Virus record (IMG/VR): IMGVR_UViG_3300011113_000460 | Coordinates: 1-30,687 of that record | Strand: one strand, 5' to 3' | Length of the DNA stretch: 30,687 bases | From: a virus | Shown: positions 12,977 through 19,563 of the stretch, piece after piece | How the letters are laid out: each line of letters opens with the position of its first letter | Position numbering within the stretch: the stretch's first letter is position 1 | Notes under the pieces: generated by a model | What the model saw: only the letters and a program-made list of their open reading frames with translations | What the model was told of the DNA's origin: nothing | Database searches by the model: none | Position numbers and translations under genes: made by a program

Positions 12977-13359
12977 CGACATTCGACGACACGCGCCTCG
13001 AGTGGCGCAAGATCCCATTGCGCGATGTGCTGCCGCCCGGTGAGGTGCGTTACCACCTCGGTCGTGCGGGTTACGTCACGCTGGGTGACCTGCTCAACGC
13101 GACCGAGGAAGAGCTGGCGGCCAACGTCTACAGCGTCGGCCCTATCCGCGCCCGCAACCTGCGTCGCAGCGCCCTCGCCGCCGCCAAGGCGGCAACGCCG
13201 CAAGCGCCCCCGGCCGGTGAGACCGCCCTAATCGCGCCCGACTGGCCCGGCCCAGTTGAGATACGCTGGTTCGGGCCCGAGATGCTCGTCGCCGCGGTGG
13301 CGCTGGCCGGCGTTTTCTTGATCGGCCTGTCGCTGGGCTTCGGGCTGCTGCGCCTGTAA
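12973..13359 (+). CDS. Helix-hairpin-helix-like domain joined to a membrane segment
   Basis: 128 aa from ATG 12973 (GGAGAATTGGC upstream). Residues ~20-70 (GEVRYHLGRAGYVTLGDLLN...SVGPIRARNLRRSALAAAK) resemble the tandem helix-hairpin-helix of the RNA polymerase alpha C-terminal domain. A Pro/Ala linker follows. Residues ~103-126 (MLVAAVALAGVFLIGLSLGF) are one membrane helix near the C-terminus. A nucleic-acid-type fold tied to the membrane is unusual. The gene is coupled to the HTH regulator upstream. TAA abuts the next promoter. Function unknown. Confidence 0.75.
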   Translation: MTTFDDTRLEWRKIPLRDVLPPGEVRYHLGRAGYVTLGDLLNATEEELAANVYSVGPIRARNLRRSALAAAKAATPQAPPAGETALIAPDWPGPVEIRWFGPEMLVAAVALAGVFLIGLSLGFGLLRL

Positions 13360-13367
13360 AAAAGTGC

Positions 13368-13397
13368 TTGACGGGTAGGGCCTGTGGCCCGTATAGA
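13368..13397 (+). promoter_or_regulatory. Early promoter with operator-like spacer repeat
   Basis: TTGACG (13368-13373), 18-nt spacer, TATAGA (13392-13397). Spacer repeat GGGCC-TGT-GGCCC (13378-13390) is perfect. An A-tract (13356-13363) lies just upstream of the -35 box and may act as an UP element. ATCAGCAAC follows at 13404-13412. Confidence 0.7.
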
Positions 13398-13412
13398 TAC
13401 GCCATCAGCAAC

Positions 13413-13425
13413 GGGGCACTGCCCC
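13413..13425 (+). promoter_or_regulatory. 5'-leader stem-loop GGGGC-ACT-GCCCC
   Basis: Immediately after ATCAGCAAC and exactly 18 nt before the ATG at 13444; same arrangement as at 8973. Confidence 0.6.
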
Positions 13426-13443
13426 ACACGCAGGAGCGGCACC

Positions 13444-13674
13444 ATGGACTACTACAACATCGACGCCGAGAAGGCCCGCCAGAGCTACAAGCGCCTGAAG
13501 GGCGGGCAGGTGCGCATCGTGCACCGCCACCTGCTCAAGGCGGTGGATCGGTACATGACTGCGTGCCTCATCGATGACGATGACGACGGCGTCAACGTGC
13601 TGGCTTTGCGTCAGCTGTCGGCGATTTACGCCCTCGTCGCTGTCAAACGCGAGCTGCAGGCTGCAGGTTACTAA
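13444..13674 (+). CDS. Hypothetical protein (76 aa)
   Basis: ATG at 13444 with GCAGGAGCGGCACC upstream; a longer frame from 13384 overlaps the promoter and leader and is rejected. Starts MDYYNIDAEKARQSYKRLKG, has a run of five Asp in the middle (CLIDDDDDGVNVLA) and a C-terminal helix (LSAIYALVAVKRELQAAGY). First gene of its promoter unit. No family recognised. Confidence 0.75.
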   Translation: MDYYNIDAEKARQSYKRLKGGQVRIVHRHLLKAVDRYMTACLIDDDDDGVNVLALRQLSAIYALVAVKRELQAAGY

Positions 13675-13686
13675 GGAGCACACGAC

Positions 13687-13971
13687 ATGATTTTCGACAT
13701 TGAACATGATCTGGTCGATCAGGGCGGCGTGGACGTAGTCGAGTACTACGTCACCGCCGAGGATACCGACACCGGGCGCGTCCTGCGCCATGCCATGGCG
13801 TTCCGCAGCCACGAACTGCTGCTCGACCCCGACACGGGCGACGCTGAGATCGTCGAGCGGCCGGCAGGCGAGGCCGAGAGCGAAGTGCAGGCGCTGCTCG
13901 CCGCCGTCCGCAAGCGTGGCGCAATCAACACTGCATGGTGGTACGAACTGGTACCGGGAGAAATCGCATGA
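13687..13971 (+). CDS. Hypothetical acidic protein (94 aa)
   Basis: ATG at 13687 with AAGGAGCACACGAC. Strand-rich first half (VVEYYVTAEDTDTGRVLRH), acidic middle (PDTGDAEIVERPAGEAESE), helix at ~70 and end WWYELVPGEIA. Stop overlaps the next ATG (ATGA). Very acidic small proteins are common among phage inhibitors that mimic DNA, but nothing specific supports that here. Confidence 0.75.
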   Translation: MIFDIEHDLVDQGGVDVVEYYVTAEDTDTGRVLRHAMAFRSHELLLDPDTGDAEIVERPAGEAESEVQALLAAVRKRGAINTAWWYELVPGEIA

Positions 13972-14207
13972 AGGCAGTCATCCCAGAGGGCCTGACCATC
14001 GGGGAACTGGTGGACGAGGTCATCAACAATGCGGCCGTAAACGAGCGGAAGTTGGCTGTGAGCTACATTCGCAATGTGGCGACAGAGCTACCGGATTGGC
14101 AGCAATTCCCGCCCAATTTGGTCGGCCTAGTCACCGACCTGCTGCTCGACATTTCCGATGAGATTGAGGCGTGTGAACATTTTAGCGACGGGGAGACAAT
14201 GCAATGA
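13968..14207 (+). CDS. Hypothetical acidic helical protein (79 aa)
   Basis: ATG at 13968 overlapping the previous stop, coupled translation. MKAVIPEGLTIGELVDEVIN, then a long helix; ends EACEHFSDGETMQ. No membrane segment. Stop overlaps the next ATG. No family recognised. Confidence 0.72.
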   Translation: MKAVIPEGLTIGELVDEVINNAAVNERKLAVSYIRNVATELPDWQQFPPNLVGLVTDLLLDISDEIEACEHFSDGETMQ

Positions 14208-14407
14208 GCCTGAACCCAAATGACATCCTGCGCGAGGCAGCCGCCGTGTTCGCCGAGCACGACAGGCATGATCGCGAACTGCAGCGCCTTGACGCCGAAC
14301 TGCGGCAACTGTGCAGCCAGTTTGGCGAGGCGACACGCCGCTTTGGCTACGCCCCAATCCACCTACGCCGCGCCGTTGAGGCGCGCTACGGCGAAATCGC
14401 GGCCTGA
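14204..14407 (+). CDS. Hypothetical helical protein (67 aa)
   Basis: ATG at 14204 (GGGGAGACAATGCA upstream). One long charged helix (ILREAAAVFAEHDRHDRELQ followed by RLDAELRQLCSQFGEATRR), probably a coiled coil, then a short basic end. Last gene before the operator-like repeat at 14431. Confidence 0.72.
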   Translation: MSLNPNDILREAAAVFAEHDRHDRELQRLDAELRQLCSQFGEATRRFGYAPIHLRRAVEARYGEIAA

Positions 14408-14430
14408 CTTTTTTGTAAGGTGACGGGGCG

Positions 14431-14458
14431 CTTGCATCAACCGCTCGGTTGTTGCAAG
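14431..14458 (+). promoter_or_regulatory. 28-bp inverted repeat, likely operator of the Cro-like gene
   Basis: Arms CTTGCATCAACCG (14431-14443) and CGGTTGTTGCAAG (14446-14458) with a 2-bp centre; one mismatched pair. It contains TTGCAT at the place of a -35 box, so the repeat again covers a promoter spacer, although no good -10 box is seen. An ACTTTTTTGTAAGG stretch lies just upstream. It ends 27 nt before the ATG at 14486. Confidence 0.6.
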
Positions 14459-14485
14459 TTGCCTGCCCGTCCGAGGAGCACACTC

Positions 14486-14725
14486 ATGTCAGCCCCACTG
14501 CGCCGCGCCGTCGAGTACGCCGGCGGCGTTACCCAGCTTGCCCGCACTCTTGGCGTCAGTCAGCAGGCAGTACACAAGTGGCTGCGGCGCGGCTGGGTGT
14601 CGCCTGAACGTGCCGCGGAGTTGTGCGGCCTTTACGGCATCCCCGCGGCTGAACTGTTGCGTCCCGAACTGCGCCGCCTGCTGGCCATCACGGACAGTGC
14701 CGCAGCCAATGTCGATTTGATCTGA
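14486..14725 (+). CDS. YdaS/Cro-like HTH regulator
   Basis: 79 aa from ATG 14486 with GAGGAGCACACTC. Residues ~13-45 (GGVTQLARTLGVSQQAVHKWLRRG-type) are a Cro/YdaS-like helix-turn-helix, followed by WVSPERAAELCGLYGIPAAE, which is the family's usual second half. It probably binds the inverted repeat right upstream and controls itself and the replication genes that follow 11 nt downstream. The binding site assignment is inference. Confidence 0.85.
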   Translation: MSAPLRRAVEYAGGVTQLARTLGVSQQAVHKWLRRGWVSPERAAELCGLYGIPAAELLRPELRRLLAITDSAAANVDLI

Positions 14726-14736
14726 GCGAGGGGGCG

Positions 14737-16776
14737 GTGGCAAACGTGCAACGCATTACACCCGAAGTACGGGACATCCACGTCCCGGCGCCCCTGCGCG
14801 ACCTTCCGATCTTCCTCTGCTGGCGGCTGGAGCCGCAGTACGAGGGTGATCCCAAGCCTCTGAAGACGCCGTACTACCCCAACGGGGGTAAGCGCTACGG
14901 GACGCAAGGCAGCCCAGAGGATCGCTCTAAGTTGACGACGTACGCGCTGGCCAAGGCGCAGGCCGCCAAGCGCGGCATGACCGGTGTCGGCATCGCCCTG
15001 CTCGAGGGATATGACATCGTGGCAGTGGACGTGGACAACTGCGTGCACGACGGCAAGGTGCCGACTGAAATCCTCGACGCCGTCGGCATGACCTACGCCG
15101 AATATAGCCCCAGCGGTCGCGGCGTACGCGCCCTGCTGCGCGGCAACGTGGGCAACCACAAGTCGCTGACGACGGCTACCGACTACGGCTTTGAGGTCTT
15201 CAGCACGACCGGCTACGTGACGCTGACGGGCAACATGCTCGACCACGTCGACCTTGTCGGCGTTGAGGACACGCTGGCGCGCGTCTCGCCGGCGCTTGAG
15301 GCGCTCTGCGAGCGCCGCTTCGGGGTGCGCAAGGCGGAGGGCGGTTCTCAGGACGCCGTGCTCGACTTCTTTGGCGGCACGCTGCCGCCGCTGGGCCTGA
15401 CCGTTGATCGCATGGAGGAGCTGCTCGGCAAGCTCGACCCGGACATGGGCCGCGAAGAGTGGATCCGCGTCGGCATGGCCCTGCACCACGAGACACAGGG
15501 CGACGACACTGGCTTCGAGCTCTGGGACGAGTGGTCTGCCGGCGGCAGCACGTACCCCAGTACCGAGGCGCTGCGTGGCCAGTGGGAGAGCTTTACGCGC
15601 CGCGATGGCAGCGGTCGCGCGCAGGTGACCATGGCCAGCGTGATGAAGATGGCGAAGGCGACCGGTGACCGGCCGGCGGAAAAGATAAACGTCGAAGAGC
15701 TTTCGCGCGTTGCCGCAGAGGCCACCGCGTCTACCGCGCCTTACGACGGACGCTTCCCGGTCATTAGCGCAGGTGAGCTGGCGCGGCGCAAGCCGGTCAA
15801 CTGGCTGATCAAGGGTGTGCTGCCGCAGGCGGATCTGGTCGTGCTGTTTGGCGCGAGCGGCAGCGGCAAAAGTTTTGTCGGCATCGATCTGATGGCATCG
15901 ATTGCCCGCGGCGTGGCGTGGCGCGAGCGGCGCGTGAAGAGGGGCCGGGCCGTTATCATCGCCGCAGAAGGCGGAGGCGGCATGGGCAAGCGCATTGAGG
16001 CGTACTGCCGCCACCACAACATCGACGCGGACGACCTCGATATCGGCATCATCACCGCGCCGCCTGATTTCATGCAGAGCGACAACATCACTGATCTGGT
16101 GCGCGCCATCAGCGCGAGCGGCGGTGCCGACGTGATCATGGTCGACACGTTTGCGCAGGTGACCCCCGGGGCGAACGAAAACGCCGGCGAAGATATGGGC
16201 AGGGCACTGGCCAACGCCCGCGCTCTGAGCAACGCCACAGGCGCTGTGGTCGTGCTGGTGCACCACGCCGGCAAGGACACGAGCAAGGGCAGCCGCGGCT
16301 GGTCGGGCATCAAGGCCGCCGCGGATGCCGAGATCGAGGTGATACGCCACGAGGACAGTCCGGTGCGCGAGATACGCATCAGCAAGATGAAAGATGGCGA
16401 TGACGGCTTGCACTGGGCATTCCGCCTCGAGGTGCTCGACGTCGGTGTGGACGATGATGGCGACACCATCACAAGCTGCGTGGCTGTCGAAGCCGAGATG
16501 CCGCCGGCTGAGATCAAAAGTAATAACAATCGTAAGTACGGCCGGGTGGAAACGCACGTCATAGAGATGATCAGCGAGCACGTCGATCCGCTTGCGCCAG
16601 ACGCGGACATGGAAGAGGTCATCCGCTTCTGCGTCGACGGCATGCCCAAGCCCGAGCCCGGCACCCGCGACGTGCGCAAGCAGCACGTGCAGCGTGCCTT
16701 GCAGTCGCTGTGCAAGGGCAACGATGCGCCGATTGCGATTGAGCACGGGAAGGTGATATTTTTGTCACCCAACTAA
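14737..16776 (+). CDS. Primase-helicase: PrimPol + PriCT + RepA-type ATPase
   Basis: 679 aa from GTG 14737, with GAGGGGG upstream. Residues ~20-200 are a bifunctional primase/polymerase (archaeo-eukaryotic primase fold): the acidic pair is in VAVDVDNC (Asp98, Asp100), with YSPSGRGVRALL (~123-134) and FEVFSTTGYVTLTG after it. Residues ~225-305 (PDMGREEWIRVGMALHHE...) are a PriCT-2-type domain. From ~355 a RecA-fold RepA/AAA_25 helicase follows: Walker A FGASGSGKSF (371-380), Walker B VIMVDTF (466-472), sensor VHHAGKD (508-514). Together it primes and unwinds DNA at the replication fork, so the phage has its own initiation enzyme. It heads the replication module. Confidence 0.92.
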   Translation: MANVQRITPEVRDIHVPAPLRDLPIFLCWRLEPQYEGDPKPLKTPYYPNGGKRYGTQGSPEDRSKLTTYALAKAQAAKRGMTGVGIALLEGYDIVAVDVDNCVHDGKVPTEILDAVGMTYAEYSPSGRGVRALLRGNVGNHKSLTTATDYGFEVFSTTGYVTLTGNMLDHVDLVGVEDTLARVSPALEALCERRFGVRKAEGGSQDAVLDFFGGTLPPLGLTVDRMEELLGKLDPDMGREEWIRVGMALHHETQGDDTGFELWDEWSAGGSTYPSTEALRGQWESFTRRDGSGRAQVTMASVMKMAKATGDRPAEKINVEELSRVAAEATASTAPYDGRFPVISAGELARRKPVNWLIKGVLPQADLVVLFGASGSGKSFVGIDLMASIARGVAWRERRVKRGRAVIIAAEGGGGMGKRIEAYCRHHNIDADDLDIGIITAPPDFMQSDNITDLVRAISASGGADVIMVDTFAQVTPGANENAGEDMGRALANARALSNATGAVVVLVHHAGKDTSKGSRGWSGIKAAADAEIEVIRHEDSPVREIRISKMKDGDDGLHWAFRLEVLDVGVDDDGDTITSCVAVEAEMPPAEIKSNNNRKYGRVETHVIEMISEHVDPLAPDADMEEVIRFCVDGMPKPEPGTRDVRKQHVQRALQSLCKGNDAPIAIEHGKVIFLSPN

Positions 16777-16783
16777 ATAGCGC

Positions 16784-16812
16784 TTGCAATGCTGGGCCAG
16801 AGACCCTACATA
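16784..16812 (+). promoter_or_regulatory. Early promoter with operator-like spacer repeat
   Basis: TTGCAA (16784-16789), 17-nt spacer, TACATA (16807-16812). Spacer repeat GGGCC-AGA-GACCC (16794-16806), one mismatch. No GGGGC leader stem-loop follows. Drives the recombination genes from 16844. Confidence 0.6.
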
Positions 16813-16843
16813 CCGATAGACCGAAGCAGAGGAGACTACGACC

Positions 16844-17077
16844 GTGAACGACCGAAGCTACTACCGCACACTGCCACTCCGGGCGCTGATCGAGGCGGCC
16901 CGCGACAGCGGCGACGAGCTGGCCATCGCGTTGGCAGAACGCCTTGACGACCTCGAGCACGAGCTCGAAGAAGGCGCGCGCAAGGACTTGAAGGCGCTGT
17001 CTGAGGCGTACGACGACGTCTGTCGCGAACTGAGCGACTGCCGCGAAGAGCTTGACCAACACATTTACGAGGGCTGA
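16844..17077 (+). CDS. Small coiled-coil protein (77 aa)
   Basis: GTG at 16844 with AGAGGAGACTACGACC upstream. Starts MNDRSYYRTLPLRALIEAAR and then has a long charged coiled coil (AIALAERLDDLEHELEEGAR, KDLKALSEAYDDVCRELSD). Acidic. No family recognised. First gene after the promoter at 16784. Confidence 0.75.
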   Translation: MNDRSYYRTLPLRALIEAARDSGDELAIALAERLDDLEHELEEGARKDLKALSEAYDDVCRELSDCREELDQHIYEG

Positions 17078-17081
17078 TCAC

Positions 17082-17459
17082 ATGAGCTACAACGTCACCA
17101 TCACCGCGCAGAGCCTCGAAGAGCTGGCCGACAAGGCACTGGCTCTGGGCGGCCGCCTGACGCTGGCATCGACCCGTCAGACTGTCACTGCCGCGCAAAC
17201 TGTCGAAGTGGCTAAGCAGTCCACACCGGTGTCGGCGGTCTACACGCCGCCGGCCGAGATCGCCGAGGTCAACCCCGTCGCGCTGGAGATCCCCGACTAC
17301 GACACCGTTGTCGGCCCCGCCGTGCTGGCGCTGGCCGGCAAGAACAGGGCCGCCGCGCAAGCCATCCTGCGCTCGTACAAGGCCGCTAAGGCCTCGGACG
17401 TTGACCCCACCAAGTGGGCCGAACTGGTCGACAAGATGAACGCTGCGAGGCTCGCGTGA
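17082..17459 (+). CDS. Hypothetical protein preceding the Cas4-like nuclease (125 aa)
   Basis: ATG at 17082, GAGGG upstream. N-terminal MSYNVTITAQSLEELADKAL, an extended Thr/Val-rich middle (TVTAAQTVEVAKQSTPVSAV), and a C-terminal helical part (KNRAAAQAILRSYKAAKASD, TKWAELVDKMNAARLA). Its position in a recombination operon suggests a DNA-related accessory role, but no domain is recognised. Its stop overlaps the next start (GTGA). Confidence 0.75.
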   Translation: MSYNVTITAQSLEELADKALALGGRLTLASTRQTVTAAQTVEVAKQSTPVSAVYTPPAEIAEVNPVALEIPDYDTVVGPAVLALAGKNRAAAQAILRSYKAAKASDVDPTKWAELVDKMNAARLA

Positions 17460-18625
17460 GCGGCTATCACGCCAAGCTGTCGCCGTCGGGCGCGCACCGC
17501 TGGATGCACTGCCCCGGCAGCGCTGCGCTCGAGGCGCAGTACCCGGGCGACACAGCCGGCCCGCACGCCGCCGAGGGCACGCTGGCGCATCTGCTGGCGA
17601 GTGAGTGCCTCGACGGCACCGGCCAGCATCCGTTTGCGCGCATCGGCGAGACGCACGAGATCGACGGCTTTACCTTCACCGTCGATCAGATCATGGCCGA
17701 CTACGTCGACGACTACATCCGCCTCGTGCGCGACTACGGCAAGCGCGGCATGCTGCTGGTTGAGCAGCGCGTTCCCATCGGCCACATGACCGGTGAGGAG
17801 GGCGCGACCGGCACCAGCGACGCAATTGTTGTAGATACAACAAATCGCGTGCTGTTCGTCGTCGACCTCAAATACGGCATGGGCGTGCGCGTTGACGCCG
17901 GCAACAACGAGCAGCTGATGATGTACGCCCTCGGCGCCCTTGAGCACTGCGCCGAGGTCAGCGACTTCGACGAGATCTGCATGGTGATCCACCAGCCGCG
18001 CCTCAACCACGTCTCCGAACACTGGCTGTACGTCAACGACCTGCTGGCGTTCAAGGCAGAGGTCGAGCGCGCCGCAGCCGAGACGCGCCAACCCGACGCG
18101 CGCCTCGAGCCGGGCGAGAAGCCGTGCAGGTTCTGCAAGGCCAAGCATGACTGCCCGGCGCTGAAGGCGCTGGTTGAGGAGACCGTCGACCACATCGCCC
18201 CGGGCGTGTCGGCAGACGACTTCGCCGATCTGGGCGACAACAGTCTGTCCATCGCCATGGGCCGCGTCGACCTGATTGAGCAGTGGTGCCGCTCCGTGCG
18301 CGCCGAAGTCGAGCGCCGCCTTGTCGCTGGCAAGGACGTGCCGGGCTACAAGCTGGTCGAAGGCCGGCGCGGTAACCGCGCGTGGAAGAGCCCAGAGATT
18401 GCGCGAGAGGAACTGGCCAAGTTCCTCAAGCGCGATGAGATGATTGAGGAGAAGCTCATCTCGCCGGCAACGGCAGAAAAGCTCCTTAAAAAGAACCCCG
18501 ACGGGTTAGAGGCCCTTGACAGCCTCACCGAACGCCCCGAGGGTAAGCTGTCGGTAGCACCTGACACCGACAAACGGCCTGCAAAGGCGCCTAACGCGAC
18601 AGTCGATGATTTCGCTGATCGCTGA
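17456..18625 (+). CDS. DUF2800 Cas4/RecB-like nuclease
   Basis: 389 aa from GTG 17456, overlapping the previous stop; a longer frame from 17414 is not needed. N-terminal SGAHRWMHCPGSAALE is the typical DUF2800 start. Nuclease residues of the PD-(D/E)XK fold are Asp122 (GTSDAIV), Asp137 and Lys139 (FVVDLKYG), and Gln153. Four cysteines, Cys19 and Cys224, Cys227, Cys233 (EKPCRFCKAKHDC), have the Cas4/AddB-type layout of one N-terminal plus three C-terminal ligands and probably hold a 4Fe-4S cluster. Likely a 5'-3' exonuclease for recombination or replication. C-terminal helix-rich region is of unknown use. Genes next to it (DUF2815, polymerase) are its usual partners. Confidence 0.9.
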   Translation: MSGYHAKLSPSGAHRWMHCPGSAALEAQYPGDTAGPHAAEGTLAHLLASECLDGTGQHPFARIGETHEIDGFTFTVDQIMADYVDDYIRLVRDYGKRGMLLVEQRVPIGHMTGEEGATGTSDAIVVDTTNRVLFVVDLKYGMGVRVDAGNNEQLMMYALGALEHCAEVSDFDEICMVIHQPRLNHVSEHWLYVNDLLAFKAEVERAAAETRQPDARLEPGEKPCRFCKAKHDCPALKALVEETVDHIAPGVSADDFADLGDNSLSIAMGRVDLIEQWCRSVRAEVERRLVAGKDVPGYKLVEGRRGNRAWKSPEIAREELAKFLKRDEMIEEKLISPATAEKLLKKNPDGLEALDSLTERPEGKLSVAPDTDKRPAKAPNATVDDFADR

Positions 18626-18642
18626 AACTGGAGACTACGAGT

Positions 18643-19218
18643 ATGAAGATCCGTATTGATAATGTGCGACTGGCGTTCCCCGACCTGTTTGAGCCGAAGA
18701 GCTTCGGCGAAGGCAAGCCGGCCTACAGCGCCAAGTTCATCATTGATCCGAAGAGCCCCAACGTCAAAGTGATCGAGGACGCCATCAAGGCGGTCGCGAA
18801 GGAGAAGTGGGGCGAGAAGGCCGAGGGCGTGTTGGGCGTCATCAACGACGCCAAGAAGAGCGCGTGGACACGCGGCCCGTACCGCAACAGCAAGACGGGC
18901 GAGGTGTACGACGGCTTTGAAGGGCACTTCCACCTCAACGCCCGCACCGGCGGAGACAAGCCGGGCCCGAAGACGCTAGACCGCAACAAGCACGACGTGA
19001 CGGCACGCGACGGGGTGTTCTACCCCGGCTGCTACGTTGACGCCGTGCTTGACGTATACGCGCAGGACCACCCGCAGTACGGCCGCCGCATCAACTGCGG
19101 TCTGCTGGCGGTGCGCTTTGTGTCTGATGGCGAGTCGTTCGGTGGCGGCGGTGGCGGCGTATCGGCGGATGACTTCGCCGATCTGCCGGCGCTCGACGAC
19201 AATGACGACCTGTTCTGA
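18643..19218 (+). CDS. DUF2815 ssDNA-binding protein
   Basis: 191 aa from ATG 18643 (GGAGACTACGAGT upstream). MKIRIDNVRLAFPDLFEPKS is the family's hallmark start, followed by GKPAYSAKFIIDPKSP and a strand-rich core (GFEGHFHLNARTG, DGVFYPGCYVDAVLDVYAQD). A Gly linker and the acidic tail DDFADLPALDDNDDLF end the protein, as in single-strand DNA-binding proteins that recruit partners by their tail. It would coat ssDNA at the phage fork or support annealing with the DUF2800 nuclease. Confidence 0.88.
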   Translation: MKIRIDNVRLAFPDLFEPKSFGEGKPAYSAKFIIDPKSPNVKVIEDAIKAVAKEKWGEKAEGVLGVINDAKKSAWTRGPYRNSKTGEVYDGFEGHFHLNARTGGDKPGPKTLDRNKHDVTARDGVFYPGCYVDAVLDVYAQDHPQYGRRINCGLLAVRFVSDGESFGGGGGGVSADDFADLPALDDNDDLF

Positions 19219-19228
19219 GGAGGCGACC

Positions 19229-19486
19229 ATGGCTGATTTGGGGCACAACAGCATCGCCTCCGAGCGTCTGAAGAGTTTTGTCGGACGCATCGAGACGCTG
19301 GAAGAGGAGCGCAAAGGCCTCGCCGACGATGTCAAGGACATCTACACTGAGGCTAAGTCTATCGGCTTCGACGTGAAGATCTTGCGCAAGCTGGTCGCGC
19401 TGCGTAAGCAAGACGTAGATGCCCGGCGCGAGGAGCAGGCGCTTCTCGAGCTGTACGCAAACGCCATTGGACTGGACTTGATCTAG
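19229..19486 (+). CDS. gapR: DUF2312/GapR-like DNA-binding protein
   Basis: 85 aa from ATG 19229, GAGGAGGCGACC upstream. LKSFVGRIETLEEERKGLAD, then VKDIYTEAKSIGFDVKILRK and RKQDVDARREEQALLELY follow the GapR family almost without gaps; Caulobacter GapR has KSIIDRVERLE, EVYAEAKGNGFDVKVL and RIRKQD at the same places. GapR is a small alphaproteobacterial nucleoid-associated protein that clamps over-twisted, AT-rich DNA and supports topoisomerases ahead of forks. In the phage it may relieve or mark torsion at its own forks or interfere with the host's protein. It ends right before a strong terminator. Confidence 0.9.
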   Translation: MADLGHNSIASERLKSFVGRIETLEEERKGLADDVKDIYTEAKSIGFDVKILRKLVALRKQDVDARREEQALLELYANAIGLDLI

Positions 19487-19497
19487 ACCGGGCGGGG

Positions 19498-19537
19498 AAG
19501 GCTGCGGCGGTTTGCCTTTAGCCGCCGCAGCCTTTTT
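19498..19537 (+). terminator. Rho-independent terminator after the gapR-like gene
   Basis: Perfect 13-bp stem, AAGGCTGCGGCGG (19498-19510) and CCGCCGCAGCCTT (19522-19534), 11-nt loop, then T5 (19533-19537). It lies inside a rightward operon, 12 nt after the gapR-like stop and 26 nt before the polymerase ATG. Confidence 0.85.
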
Positions 19538-19563
19538 GCAAAACTACGAAATTGGAAATTGAT

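Noticed and set aside
14632-16746. 704-aa open frame opposite the primase-helicase gene
   Set aside because: Antisense shadow; the plus-strand gene carries the PrimPol, PriCT and RecA-type motifs.
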